A stretch of 64,000 bases of DNA from Typha latifolia (lineage: Eukaryota > Streptophyta > Magnoliopsida > Poales > Typhaceae). The DNA is taken from assembly GCA_019914945.1 (NCBI GenBank), contig CM034108.1, positions 1,188,001 through 1,252,000 on the forward strand. Reading direction: 5' to 3'. Every line of letters begins with the position of its first letter. Position 1 is the first letter of the stretch. Positions 1 to 11,629 of this stretch are shown here, piece by piece. Made by a program: the position numbers and the translations under genes. The notes beneath the pieces were generated by a model. It had not been told where the DNA came from and did not search any database. It saw nothing but the letters and a program-made list of their open reading frames with translations.

Positions 1-49
1 GAGCGGAGAAGGAAGGATTTATAGAGAGGGAAGGAGGGAGATTTGCCAT
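1..49 (-). CDS. possible 5' end of a clipped minus-strand gene
   Basis: Read on the minus strand, an ATG at 49 opens a frame that stays open to the window edge and begins MANLPPSLSINPSFSA. The bases upstream of it (50-150 on this strand) are pyrimidine-rich in the sense of this gene, like a plant 5' UTR. I do not recognise the protein, and 16 residues are too few to identify a family. It could equally be chance. Confidence 0.3.
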   Translation of the reverse strand, partial: MANLPPSLSINPSFSA

Positions 50-750
50 GGCGGGCGAGAGATCGAAGCGGTCGGAGCGGAGAAGCGAGAAAGACGGGAA
101 AGAGACCCTTTTTTTCGCGTTCTTTTCACCACTCCGTTACCCTTTTGCTTTGGAATAGTAGGAAGTTCGGGTAAGACGAGTAACTGGACATGATAGCAAA
201 TCTTGTCTCAATTTTTTTTAAACTATTTCTTTTCACATTTTATAGCTCTTAACAAATTATAAGGTGATTTGTACGAAAAACAACATAATTTTTATTTTTA
301 TAAGTTAGGCATGTTTTGATTTTTCTTTGCAATAGAATATAAAACTAAGAGAGGTAACTATATTATATACATATTACACTCCATTAGATATTATAATATT
401 TTATAATAATATAAAATTTTCTTTTTTTATTCATCTAGGTAAAGGAAAAACTCTATTGATTATTAGATATACTTTATAGTTACTAGTTAATATATGTTAC
501 TTCCACACTTTTTTCATGAGCTTTACAATTTTATTACATAATTTATAATATTAAATACTTATATTTTATTACATACTTTGTAGTTATTAAACACCTACAT
601 TTTTTATGAGTTTCACAATTTTATTACATAATTCGCAGTTCTTATTGATATTTGTACCCAATACAACACTCATTAGTGTCATATACACCTTCCTAGGTAG
701 CAAATGATACATACTAAGGATTTATGAAGACAAAATAAACTTTTCAAGGT
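50..750. other. AT-rich intergenic stretch
   Basis: No gene seen. The first 100 bases may be the leader of the clipped gene at the left edge. The rest is AT-rich spacer between it and the 3' end of the KXD1 gene, and it contains a short tandem duplication. Confidence 0.5.
511..645. repeat. imperfect tandem duplication, about 90 bp period
   Basis: The motif 'ttttattacataatt', preceded by 'atgag(c/t)tt(t/c)acaa', occurs near 513-552 and again near 605-645, with related AT-rich sequence between. This looks like an old local duplication; no function is apparent. Confidence 0.5.
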
Positions 751-847
751 ATTTAGAATTTGTTACATGTATACATTTATCTCACAACGGAAGTTGTATC
801 AACTACAGCTAAAAAGCATAGTCCCAGCATCACATTGTTGTCTACTA

Positions 848-2467
848 CTACAGAGGGCTTTCAAGGTCAGGCCTTTGGTCCAGCATGGTTGCTGTCGGGA
901 AGGCATCAGGATATGTGGCTATTAGCTTTGCCTTCATGCTTCTGCAATTTTAAGGGACCAAAAGATTAGCAGAGAGAAATCATGAAAATTAAACATACTT
1001 CGCTATTTCATCATAAGGAAACATAATAAGTACAATAACCGAAATTGCCTGAACAGTAGGTAAACATGACTAAGGAATCCACCCATATATCTAAATCAGT
1101 ATGTACATTGGGGGGAGGAGGGCAAGATATAGCCCTATCGTCGTTACTGAAGAGGTTGTTCACATGGCTTGAATGCATGAACATTTAAGAGGCAAGCATT
1201 ACAGTCACACACCGCCAAGAACATTGTTTCGAGTTTCAACTAAAAATACAAAAGAGAAGAAAGATGAAACAAACCTCAACTTCACGAAAATGTGGTCTAA
1301 ATCAGATTTCATGGACTTCAGAAGACGCGTGTTTCTTGCAAAGTCACCAGATACCTCATCAAAGCATCGCTCTGAATACTCATTGAAATGCAATAAGACA
1401 GCATTACTGTCTTGCAGTCTTCCCAATCTGAAGTTGGAACAACATGAATTAAGGTAGGTTCCTCCAATAGAAGCATCATAATGACAATAGAAGGAACCAT
1501 AAGAGCACTTGAAAGAGAATTTTCTCCATTACTGTTGCTAAATAATGTAAACAGAACAACTCCATATGCATATATAGAAATAATCATCACAGAGCAGAAC
1601 TCAGAGAATAGACAAGTGCAAAATCTTATGGAAATACTTCGCCTAAGCAAGTACAGTACAAATTTTATGATCAACAAGGAAACAACAAATGATATGCCTA
1701 AAGATCTCTGAGGCTTGTTCTCTCTCCAAACATATACATAATGAAAAATTGTTACGAGGTTGAAAAGAATGCAGTAGAAGATGAAAGGGGCACTCAGTTA
1801 ACATTGGAAAAAAGTATAGGTTGAACATAATCATAATTGATTATGCTTGTAATTGTACATTTAGCCTCAAATAATAGATACAATGACACTATTCTGGTAT
1901 CATTCATTCATGATGGTTAAATGTAAAAGTAATCAATAGCTTTCATTTCTAATTGCCTAGATAATGTATGAACCAAGCAGTCGTTAATGCCAGCTCGCTT
2001 CTCCAATTTGTGATCTTTAAATACAAATTGTCTTTGAATGCGAAACAGAACTAGCAAGAGTCCAAGCATTCTTTTGAACGTCATAATATTAATAAAGTAA
2101 ACCTAGAAACCAAAATATGTCCTAGATTTCGATAAGCATTCGGCAAGAGTCGTGCGAACCTTATTCTCAATTCAGGTAAACCCTAGAGAATAATTACTAA
2201 CCCCAACAATTGAATCTTTATAATTCCAAATGGAACAGCACGAAACCCTAATCCAGTAAACAAAAATTTCTAATAGCAACAACAACCGCAGCAGCAGCAG
2301 CAAACAAGAATCACGTACATAAGATGCTGGATTTGCTTGATGGAATCGACCTCCCCTGCATCGATCAGCGTCTTGAGCTCTCGCGCGACCTCTTCCGACG
2401 CGGCCCTAATCGACTCCTCCTCCTCTTCCTCTCTCCTCTCCATTCTACCTCTCTCTTTCCCCCCCAT
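848..2467 (-). CDS. KXD1: KxDL motif-containing protein (KXD1, BLOC-1-related)
   Basis: Three coding exons on the minus strand: 2319-2467, 1275-1427 and 848-941, joined by GT-AG introns. Together they give 131 aa (396 nt including stop). The N-terminus is short and acidic (a run of Glu). It is followed by the helical KxDL domain: LGRLQDSNAVLLHFNEYSE, then FARNTRLLKSMKSDLDHIF, which holds the K-x-D-L signature, then TYPDAFP and a C-terminal DQRPDLESPL. In animals and yeast KxDL proteins belong to BLOC-1-type complexes acting in endosome and lysosome biogenesis; in plants the role is little known, probably endosomal. The ATG at 2467 is the first in frame; a second Met nine residues on (MERREE) is an alternative start. 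The family match is clear over all three exons. Confidence 0.9.
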
Positions 2468-2479
2468 CTCCACTCGAGT

Positions 2480-3890
2480 TCCACTATACTCGTCATCAAC
2501 TAAAGTCGTGAATCACGAGGAACCACGTGTCTCCCACGAACGGCTGTGATCTCTCCATCCGCTCCCCTCTTCTGTAGCAACGCGTTTACAGAAAACACCA
2601 CATAAACTTTCTGATTTCCGAAAGAAACCTTCGTAGAATCTCATTGTTAGAGGCCCAAGGCCCACAAAGGCATGGTTGGTTTTATACCGGGTTTGGAGGA
2701 TGGACGCCTCACATGATGGCCATACATGCATGACATAGATGTCATGACGATATGGGGGGTCTCACAGGCAGGTGGCAATCTCGTGATTCTATGGAAAGAT
2801 AGTGGCATTCCTGTCGGCATCATGTGTCATACGCGTGCTGCTGCTCGCCTGGGAACTCTGACGGTATACGAACAGCAACGGGCCTTTTTAGGGACCAGTA
2901 ACCAGTTAGATACCGTCTGACCGACACGTGGAAGACCTTGCAGTGGTGGCCCCACTACTTTATTCCCGGCTAAACCGCCTGCCGACTTCCTGATGCGGCC
3001 GAGCGAAGTCAGTGCAGACTTCCCCCTTTGATCTCCAACCGTCCAATCCATTCTTCTCACGCTGATTGGGTATCCCCTGTACGTCTGATGCAAGATGGAG
3101 GGAGGTGGGGGGGTACCACCGTCCTTTCAAATTTGGACGGCTTTTGATCGAGGTAAAGATGACGCGACATTTCAGGTTCGAAGTGCAAACCCGCTTAAAA
3201 AGGAAGGTGTAAAGTGTAAATTTCTCAGTCGCATTAAAATATGACCACTTGATCGAACAACCGGGGCCCACGAGATAATGTAGTCACATCGCTGCCTCGG
3301 AGATTGTACGAACATAGATTCATATACTGCGGATAGAGATACGGCCTATCACCCCATCCGCCTATTTTATTCCAACAAACCACGATAAAGCTATAGGTGG
3401 GGGATAATACTTTTGTTCTTTCCAATTAGGTACCCTCTCCCTGGGTTCTGAAAGAAAGAAAGAGCGACAAAGACAAAGACAAAGAACAATCCCGGTCAAG
3501 TCATACGGATAAGAGCGCATCACGGCCGTCGATGATTGATGGGACGGCTGATATACGTACGAGGGGCAGGTATCGAGGTGCAGATCTATTCCACTGTGAA
3601 TAAGCAGGAGAATAAGGGAAGGCATCTATCCGTATCAAATCAGGTGTGAATAGAGACGGCGATAATACTATTATATAGATCCACAGTAAAGAGTAGAGGG
3701 AATTGAACAAGGGTATATAACATCACTAACATACATATATATATATATATATATATAGGAATAATTGGTGTGTTTTCCCATATGTTTAGGAATAGATTAC
3801 ACACGATAGTTGCAAAAGCCAAGATTAAATAGAAGGGATGAATTTGGTGTTCATCCAAGTACTTGCTACATAGTTTGCAAGAGACTGTTA
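2480..3890. other. intergenic: KXD1 upstream region and HD-ZIP III 3' flank
   Basis: No gene supported. The stretch nearest 2480 is the KXD1 promoter side, and the end near 3900 is the 3' UTR side of the HD-ZIP gene. Open frames here are short, overlapping on both strands and unlike known proteins. Confidence 0.5.
3735..3757. repeat. (AT)n microsatellite
   Basis: A perfect AT dinucleotide run of about 23 bases, just downstream of the HD-ZIP III gene. Likely length-polymorphic. Confidence 0.95.
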
Positions 3891-3906
3891 CATAACTAGA
3901 TTTGAC

Positions 3907-6900
3907 CTAGACAAAAGACCAGTTGACAAACATGAAAGCCAGACAATGCGGCGAGTCGTCGTCGGTCAGAACCTTCCACGCCATAGCTTGCTCGTAAGAA
4001 ACCGGCCTACCCATGCTAGACAGGCAGATGCCGGCAGGAAGGTAGGCAAAGCCCTGGAATAAAGACATTCATCATCCATAAGAGACCAAGAGTTCAATTT
4101 TAATCGAGTTGCCAGGAATGTAGAATGTCTATTATCTACCTGTTGCATAATCTTGTCGAATTCGGAGCACAGCACCTTCCGACCGCTGTCGTCAAGGATC
4201 TTCTCAAGCCTTATGTCCTGAAGAGCTATGAGGGTCGTTTCCAGCATGTCAAGACCAGCTTGGTTTGTAAACGTAAAGACAGGTGAGGCCTGCAACAAGT
4301 AGGCGAGTCTCACTTAGGAGTGTAATCAAGAATGTACCGCTCTTAGACTACCATTACATTATTTGTTAAGAGAAAAGAATCACGTAAATTAGAATTCTTG
4401 CCTTCAAAGAACAGCACATGATGGCATCTGAATGGTGCCACAGGAGTTTCAACAGGGAATCTGCAGATTCAGAGTCTGCTTGAAGGAGCTCCACTCCAGT
4501 ATGACACCTACAAGTAGTCAGGGCAGCTGGTAACATTTAGAGCGAGTAGATAGGCAGCAATCTACTATTTATCAGTAGCACAGAAAAGATGATCAATGAA
4601 GACAGGGCCAAAGAAAAAGCAAAGTGATGACATTGAGAAATCTAAAATGCTAAATGATAGACAAATAGTTGCAATGCTAAATGTCTTTACTTCAATCTTT
4701 AATAGCACCGTCTTCCTCCGATAAATTAAGTCAAGCTGAAATCAACTACAAAATTAACATCATCATGGAGGAGACATTACCTATAGCTCCTAGAAATCCA
4801 TCTCGTCAGAGTGTGAGCTTCTGGTGAACCAGGAGAGTGTTTCATACTGATCTGCATTCCTATACGTGAAGGTGATATTGCCATAGCAACTCTCTGGACT
4901 GAGGCCACCACACTTCTGACATATTGTCTGGCCATTGCTGCGACATTTTCTCGAAGGTGGTTCTCATATGTAAACTGGAATGCTATCGTCAGAACAGATC
5001 TCAAGTTGTATGAAGAATCATTAGCAGGGCGTGCAGCACCACCAGATCCAACCTCAAGCGTTGATGCCAGGTCAAGTGTTCGTGTAGCAGCAGGTGAATC
5101 CTGCTATTCAGATAAATCAGACCTTATACTAATACAATAAAAAACAAGAAACTTGGGTGCATTTCATAGATAAGAAGTGGAATCAGAAATAAGAAAAAAA
5201 GTATAGATGTCGCATACTACAAATGGAGAATCATTTCAAAGAAAATGAGTCCAAGGCAGTAAATGAGATAACTATGGCCAAGAAGTATCATACAAAAAAA
5301 TAAATGGCACACTAACACAAAATCCATCAATAACAAAAAAAAAATTGAACTAACTGATAAATAGCCACATATATAGTACAATCGTTAGTAGAGTGAAGAT
5401 ACTAACTGTTTTGGGATCCAGAGGTATCACACGGAAACCAGAGGGCAGCAGAGGGGCATCATCAGCAAAAGATTCATCTATAGGTGCAAATACAAGCTGT
5501 GCACATGCACCCACTGCATTCTCATCAACTCCACTGCAAAGCTGTTATAACAGAAATCAAATTAGATAGAGAAACAACCGGAGTTAATAGTACAATAATT
5601 ACTCAATAACTTGTAGAAACCTGGAGTAAATACAAGTCCCTCGGTAGAACAACTTCATCTGGATTGAACCCATGGCCTTCGAGCCTAATTACCTCCAAGA
5701 ACTGCAATCCAATAAGTTAGATTCATGCACAAAAGTAATAAAAATAATGAATAAATGGGCGTACAATATCTCAGAAGTACCTCTTCATTCTCCACAGTAT
5801 GAGCAAGAGGCAATATAACCTGACTTCCTAGAAAACCACTATTAGATCTCAAACCAGGAACTGCAAATGGACTAGCTCTTAGAGACGCAGCAGAGTAAGC
5901 ATCAACACCGCAGTCAGCCCACTCAGAACGATGCTCCCTCAGAAAGCGAACAAGTAAAGCAGGTGGCACATTCTACATTACCATAGTAATGTGAGACCCA
6001 GCAGTTAAATAAGATAGAAGACTGCAGTATACTAAAATTCAATATCATGCAACATCCACAGTAAGGTTTCCTCACTATTTGAGGAGCATGTATTACTTGA
6101 TAAACCAAACCAGGAAGATGGTAATTCTCCATAAGAGACCAAAATAATTTAGATGATTGTACCTGCAGCAACATGGACGCCTTTGCACATAACACACCAC
6201 CTCCAATGGTGGGAAAAAGTGATGGAGAGTTGACATGAGACCCAAGAAGTTTATTCGGCGATGAGCTGACAGCAATAGTAACGTCCTCAACACCATCACT
6301 ACTCAACAAAGACCAACCATCGTCCGTGAATCCATTCACAGCATCATTAAATCCTCTGCAAATTACAACAATTAGCTTGATTTTGAATATAGGCTATTCT
6401 TTATGGAAAATTTCAATACCCCAAAATCAGTAGTCACTCACCTGCTCAGTCTCTGACTAAAAGTCCTTAAAACTGCAGGTTGACGACCTCCTCCATAAGG
6501 AACTTCACCACTTGACTCCTGTGCTATCTGTCTAATATGACGCAATGCCTGGTGGAATTCAACAGATGAATCATCTGACAAAATTGTAACAAAATAAACC
6601 AATCAAGAAGCACAGAGAACAAGACTTACAGCTATGGTCATCTTTTGTGCAAGAATTCTTGGTGATTCATAGAGGGGTCTGAGTACCTCCGGAACACTCC
6701 AAGCCTACAGGAAAAGGCCAAAAAGATTAACAAAAAAATGAAGGTTCGTGTAAACTTTGACATAATTCTAATTAGGGGATGTTTTGAATCACGCCACTTA
6801 CATCCAAGTCAACATGATCCACAATGTGAATCATGGAACCACCACCATCACATGGTCGGATAAGATAGCCACTAGGAAGCATATCAGCTCTTACAAAATT

Positions 6901-9315
6901 TGGAGCAGAAGGTCCAGCTGGACCACCAGTTGAAGGAGTCAGTGATCTCTCACAGATCTGAGGATAAAGATTTAAAATTTGTTCTTAGTCCTGTGAAAAG
7001 CTGAAACTTAACCATAAAATTAAACAGATTGGCAACAAGCAATACAACGTATTTATGGGCAATGAAGAGGAAACAGTTGAAACTTCTTAATAGTATTTAA
7101 AGTTATAAACAAATGTGATCCAAATGAACGAGGAGAGGATCTATGTGAGGAAAGAGAACCATAAGTAGGTTATCAAAAAATTTACCACAAGACTGCCATC
7201 TTCCAGACCAGTAGTGTATCTAAGTGTCCAAAAGTCACGTGCTGCTGCTAATGTAGTGGGTGCATAAGTCTGCAAAAGTAAGGGGTATTAAATAAAAGGA
7301 TATAAGTCAAAAAAACGTAACTAAGCAGCAATAGGACCAGCCTAATCAAGCAACAGAACATTATGCCACGTCTCACAAGAACAAATACAAACCTGCATGT
7401 AGATAAGCTCAATAGTTCCACCATTACCAGTAGGAATAACAGTCAGCACCTCAAGGCATCGGCAGTCTCGAAACCAAGATGCACGATCTTTGAGGATCTC
7501 TGCGACCTGAATGAAAAATTAATCACTAGTAGTCTATCAGAGAAAAATTACAAAAAATCTTTGTAGGCAATGACTTACCTTCGTGGGTTCTAGACTCACA
7601 AGGCCACAAGCTCGTGCTGCTACCCCACTGCAATTGTGGGAAACAGCAATGATTCCAATGGAATCCGGACCAGGCTACAAGAAAACACCAAATCAGAAAT
7701 GTAAGAACAGTTCATACTAAATAGACAGGCAACGGAATGTAGACTGAAATACCTTCATCCCAACCATCTGCACCCATTCAACAGCGGTTCCAGTCGCCTT
7801 CGAGAGGAACTCTGCCAAGGTCTCCTCAGCAATTGCGAGTAGACTGTCAGATGGAAGAGACACAAAAGAGATAAGTAAAAGCCAAATTACCATAGTAGTG
7901 TAGCGTGAAATACGAGCATAAGAAAATTTATTACCCAGCTGGGTTGTTGGCATCCCTGTGAGGATGCTGAGGTATGGGGTTTTGTTGGTTGTGGTGTTGA
8001 CCACTTGTCACTACAGACTCACAGCTTGTGTCTGTAGTTGCCGCAGATGGCTGCTGTAGGTGAAACCAATAGTTAGTCTCATTCACAAAGTAAAATAAGT
8101 GAGAAAATCAAGAATCTTGTATAAGTGTTCAACTGTCATCAGCAATCATTCAAAGAATCGTATGCTAACATAATTAGAGTTCATATTTCTTGAATTTAAT
8201 GGATCAAGAAGATTAACCACGTTCTCAGATCCTTGTAAAAATTTGTAATTTCTGAATCATTCGAGAGTAGATCCACATATTTATGAATCTCATCTAACAA
8301 ACTAGTGCAATTTTGAAGCATTCTCTTAGTTAGGTATTTATCACGAGATTCAAAGTCATAATTAGACGCCCTTAAATTCTGAAAGGCATCCAACAAAAAA
8401 ACGGTCACCATCATAATTTCGGCAAAATTAAGACTTAACTAACAACAAAGAGGATAAATCATGAATATCTTACAGTATGAATCTGCTGACGCATGTAGCC
8501 GTTCTCATAAACAAGTTGAGAGACCTGCTTCTGAAGTCGGTCATTTTCCTCCATCAATAACTTGTTCATGGCGGTCAGCTTTCGATTCACTGTCTGAAGA
8601 CGAGAAGCCTCCTTCCTTTGCTTCTCTCGGCATCTAAAGAACAGGGTATCACTTAGTAATAGATTACCGAATCTTATCAACAGAAATAGAAAGATTCTTT
8701 CATTAGGACGATAACTAAATATCAACTATATGCATAGCATCAAGAGAGTAACAGAAATGAAAAGGTCATCTAGTTCAACTTATCCGCCCTTCTATGATGG
8801 TTTCATTAATACTTGGTCATCAAAATCTACGGAAAGAGTACAATATTCTTCACAAACAATGAAGTCCGTTACTCCATCATTGCAAGTTAATACAATGTAT
8901 ACATAAACGCAAAATCAAGTATCCGATTGACTTAGCAAAAAGAAAATGCAGGCGTAAAACAAAATAACGCTATAGAAAACCTCAGGTTCCAATAAAAGAA
9001 GGGGAAAGAAAACCAAATCCGGCAAAGCCCTTCCCGCAAAACTCACTCTTTTTTAACAAAAACCATAAAAAGAACTCATTTTTCCGCCACCAAACCCCAA
9101 GCTCACCTGCGATTCTGAAACCAAACTTTGATCTGCTTCGGCTCGATGTTAGACAGTATCGGGCACTCCCTTATGAGCTGCTGCCTTCGCATCGAGCTCG
9201 GCTTAGGGCACTCGCTGTAAACCCTCTCCAATGCCTCCACCTGCTCCGGCGTATACCTGACATACTTCCCCGCATCCATCCCCGCCTTATCCTTCCCCGC
9301 CACCACCATCGCCAT
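3907..9315 (-). CDS. PHB: class III HD-ZIP transcription factor, PHABULOSA/PHAVOLUTA type
   Basis: Eighteen exons on the minus strand give 844 aa: 9107-9315, 8474-8633, 7935-8053, 7753-7843, 7579-7674, 7393-7506, 7186-7269, 6802-6957, 6630-6704, 6442-6548, 6163-6355, 5781-5972, 5621-5701, 5407-5541, 4781-5100, 4402-4507, 4140-4289, 3907-4053. Order of domains: homeodomain about 17-77 (helix 3 KQIKVWFQNRR), leucine zipper about 80-122, START lipid-binding domain about 165-375, and a C-terminal MEKHLA domain ending VNWSFV. Length and exon number are standard for the family. The START residues WVQMVGMKPGPDS, the loop ERSLTPSTGGPAGP and the GVDAYSAASL region match PHB/PHV better than REV or ATHB8/15. 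These nuclear factors specify adaxial (upper) organ identity and meristem and vascular patterning. Post-transcriptional control by miR165/166 is expected (site 7665-7763). One intron starts with GC. The ATG at 9315 is followed by an alternative Met two residues on. Confidence 0.95.
4290..4401 (-). other. GC-AG intron between exons 16 and 17 of the HD-ZIP III gene
   Basis: The donor reads AAG|GCAAGA and the acceptor GCAG|GCC. Joining them keeps the frame exactly (CCSLK then ASPVFTF), whereas no nearby GT donor does. GC donors with a strong AG|GCAAG context are the usual minor class of U2 introns. Confidence 0.8.
7665..7763 (-). promoter_or_regulatory. miR165/166 target site, split by an intron
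   Basis: In the spliced mRNA the last 11 nt of exon 4 (7753-7763, TTGGGATGAAG) join the first 10 nt of exon 5 (7665-7674, CCTGGTCCGG). Hand pairing to miR166 gives Watson-Crick matches at miRNA positions 2-16, G:U at 1 and 17, and mismatches only at 20-21. This is the known conserved HD-ZIP III site inside the START domain. Because it exists only after splicing, the genomic DNA and the pre-mRNA do not carry it intact. Confidence 0.95.
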
Positions 9316-9510
9316 CGCTTCCCCCCGACAGGTTAACCCAACCCAAACCCTAGAAATGCCACGACCCGAGACCCACCTCTCTCCGGCATCACCGAGTTCG
9401 GAGCCCTAACCCTAGCTTCGCCTTCTTCTCCGCTCCCGTGGCGTATAAAAGTGAGAGTAAAGAGGGGACGAGGGAGACCACTTTAAAGCTTTTTAGAGAG
9501 AGAAAGTAGT

Positions 9511-9533
9511 GAGAGAGAGAGAGAGAGAGAGAG
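9511..9533 (-). repeat. (GA/CT)n microsatellite in the HD-ZIP III leader region
   Basis: A perfect GA run, about 200 bases upstream of the HD-ZIP start codon and CT-rich in the sense of the gene. Plant leaders and proximal promoters often carry such tracts, which GAGA-binding BPC proteins can bind. Confidence 0.9.
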
Positions 9534-9737
9534 TAGAGCACGGGCAAGGTTATGGGGAGAGGAGCTCTCTTTAATCTTATTTAATTTTTTATTTTTGTTT
9601 TTTGATGCTTTTTATTGTTTAGTTTAGTATGGGAATTTTTTTCTATTCTTTTGAAGAAAATGTGGGGGATTACTTTTTTCTTTACTTATGATTTTATTTG
9701 CGTTGAGGCGTTGCTGCTGCTGTTCTCAGATAAAGTG

Positions 9738-9765
<28 letters not shown>
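9738..9765. repeat. (CT)n microsatellite upstream of the HD-ZIP III gene
   Basis: A second dinucleotide run, of opposite polarity to the one at 9511-9533, so the two could pair as an inverted GA/CT couple across about 200 bases. Confidence 0.9.
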
Positions 9766-9768
<3 letters not shown>

Positions 9769-9769
9769 G

Positions 9770-11000
9770 AGTTCTAAATATGGGCATTTTGAGGGTTGTG
9801 TTTGTAAAACAAAACCGCATACATACATGGTATGATGATGATGGAGGAGAACAGGAGAAGGCATGCATGAAGATGGTGATCCATGTCCCCTCTACTCCTG
9901 CACTGTCATTTTCAAAGTTCAAAGGGAAAATTACATAGGGAGCTTGGACTTTCATCATATTTATACAATTTCTTAGACTTTTGGTTCTAATAAAATCTTT
10001 TGTGGAAATTAAATCTGAATAGGGGGAAATAAGTAATTATTTTTTAAGATACAAAAGTTGCAGTTAAGTATCATGGGGCACAATGACACACAATATAGTT
10101 CAAATGGTAAAAGTAATTTTTAACCCATCAAACTTTTATTATTAATAATAAAAGTATAAGGTGTGAACCGGTAAATTACGAAAATGTAGGGAGTGAAAAG
10201 CAACTTTCCCTCGTCCACGTGTCACTAGGACCCGCCGCGGTATATCCCGGGCCCAGACCTACGGATCCGATTCGTTTAGGGAGAGAACCCCTACGATCAA
10301 ATAGGCAGCCTAAACTCCAATCTCCGCCGTCAAACGCCTCCCAACCTTTCATATCCAACGGTCCTTCTTTTCTCACCTCCCCCTACCCTTCTAACCCGGA
10401 TCTCTGCATCAAATGCAGCGAGATCTTTTGTCCCATCTTTTTACTCCCCTAAATCTTTAAAAATTTACTCGCTGCTCCCTAAAAAGTTGAAATAGACTTA
10501 GTTGTAAAAAAAAAAAAATAGTGGAAAAGTTTTCGAAAAGTTAAAACCTCCTGTGAAATAAAAAAAAATTAAATATATATATATATTTTTTAAATTCTTA
10601 TGATGCTATTTGGCCCGGGTGGGATGAGGACAAACAGAAGGGTGTTGAGTTGGAGTTAATTTGTGCCGGCGTGAGATCTGGGTACAAAGATTTAATCTAG
10701 ATTTGATGCAGTTATTAACAGTTGTTATGTAATTAATGCAAGGATTTATGTCGGCTAATGTGTCATCTCAACTTTGCAACTCTGAGCTCTCTCTACTGTA
10801 CTGGGTGGTCTTGGCCTGTCAAATCTCTCGCTTCTTTTTTCTTTTAAATGATACCTTTCAGTTATATCCTACTTTTTTGGGGGTCAATAAGAAAAATAAA
10901 ATTTGAATTGAAATAATATATATAAAGGAAATATTTATTCTAATTTTAATTTGGTGTTTAATTTTGAAAAAAAGATGGTGAAATAATATGGCCGTAGGAT
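9770..11000. other. intergenic, upstream of the HD-ZIP III gene
   Basis: No gene seen. 10200-10460 is less AT-rich than its surroundings and contains CACGTG (G-box) inside 'tccacgtgtca'. It may be distal promoter of the HD-ZIP gene. The remainder is AT-rich and unremarkable. Confidence 0.4.
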
Positions 11001-11443
11001 GGTGTTTAATTGTAATAGATAGAATAACGGATAAAATAATTTGATTAATGTTTAATGTAAGTAAAGTGAATAATAAAAAATATGTTTAAAATTAAATGTA
11101 AAATATAATTTTATTTATAATCATTGAACAAAAAAATATGTAAATATCATCACAAATAATATTACAAATAGACGTCTCATGTCAAAGTAATTTCACTATA
11201 GATATATTTTGATATATTATTATCACATAACATTTTTCAATATAAATAGTTTATAATATAGTGAGTTATTCCAAATTGCCTATCCCAACTAAGATATAGA
11301 ATAGAATAGAGATATTCGAAATAAGAAAATTTATTCTATTTTTTTATTTTAAAATTGTATCTCATGTTTAGTATATTTTTTTTTCAAGAATAACGAGAAT
11401 TTATTTCAAAATATGACACTTATTCTATCTAACTAAACAATAG
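11001..11443. mobile_element. candidate MITE-like element with imperfect terminal inverted repeats
   Basis: The left end at 11001-11028 (tgtttaattg, then tagatagaataa) is matched in inverted orientation by 11420-11441 (ttattctatctaactaaaca). The interior is AT-rich and non-coding. I could not fix a target-site duplication, so the ends are approximate. Confidence 0.4.
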
Positions 11444-11507
11444 CTTTAGTACAGAAAAATAAAAGGATTTATTTTGTGTCTTGCCACTAAATAAAATAAT
11501 TTTAGTT

Positions 11508-11620
11508 TACCGAGTAGCCTAGTGGTTTGAATTCTAACAGCTTATGAATATTAGAGTTACAATTTAGTTAATTTTTATTATTAGTTTATATATGCATACC
11601 TTGGATTCGTTATAATTCGC
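11508..11620 (+). mobile_element. tRNA-like (SINE-derived) fragment
   Basis: 'tagcctagtgg' at 11515-11525 matches the pol III A box consensus (TRGCNNAGTGG). A degraded B-box-like 'agagttacaattt' lies about 37 bases on. There is no cloverleaf, so it is not a tRNA gene. A decayed tRNA-derived SINE is the likeliest reading. Confidence 0.35.
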
Positions 11621-11629
11621 TTCTTATTA

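Noticed and set aside
7753..7763. Val in place of the familiar Pro in WVQMPGMKPGPDS of the HD-ZIP III START domain
   Set aside because: The PHB/PHV clade carries Ile or Val here, so this is normal clade variation and does not disturb miR166 pairing where it matters.
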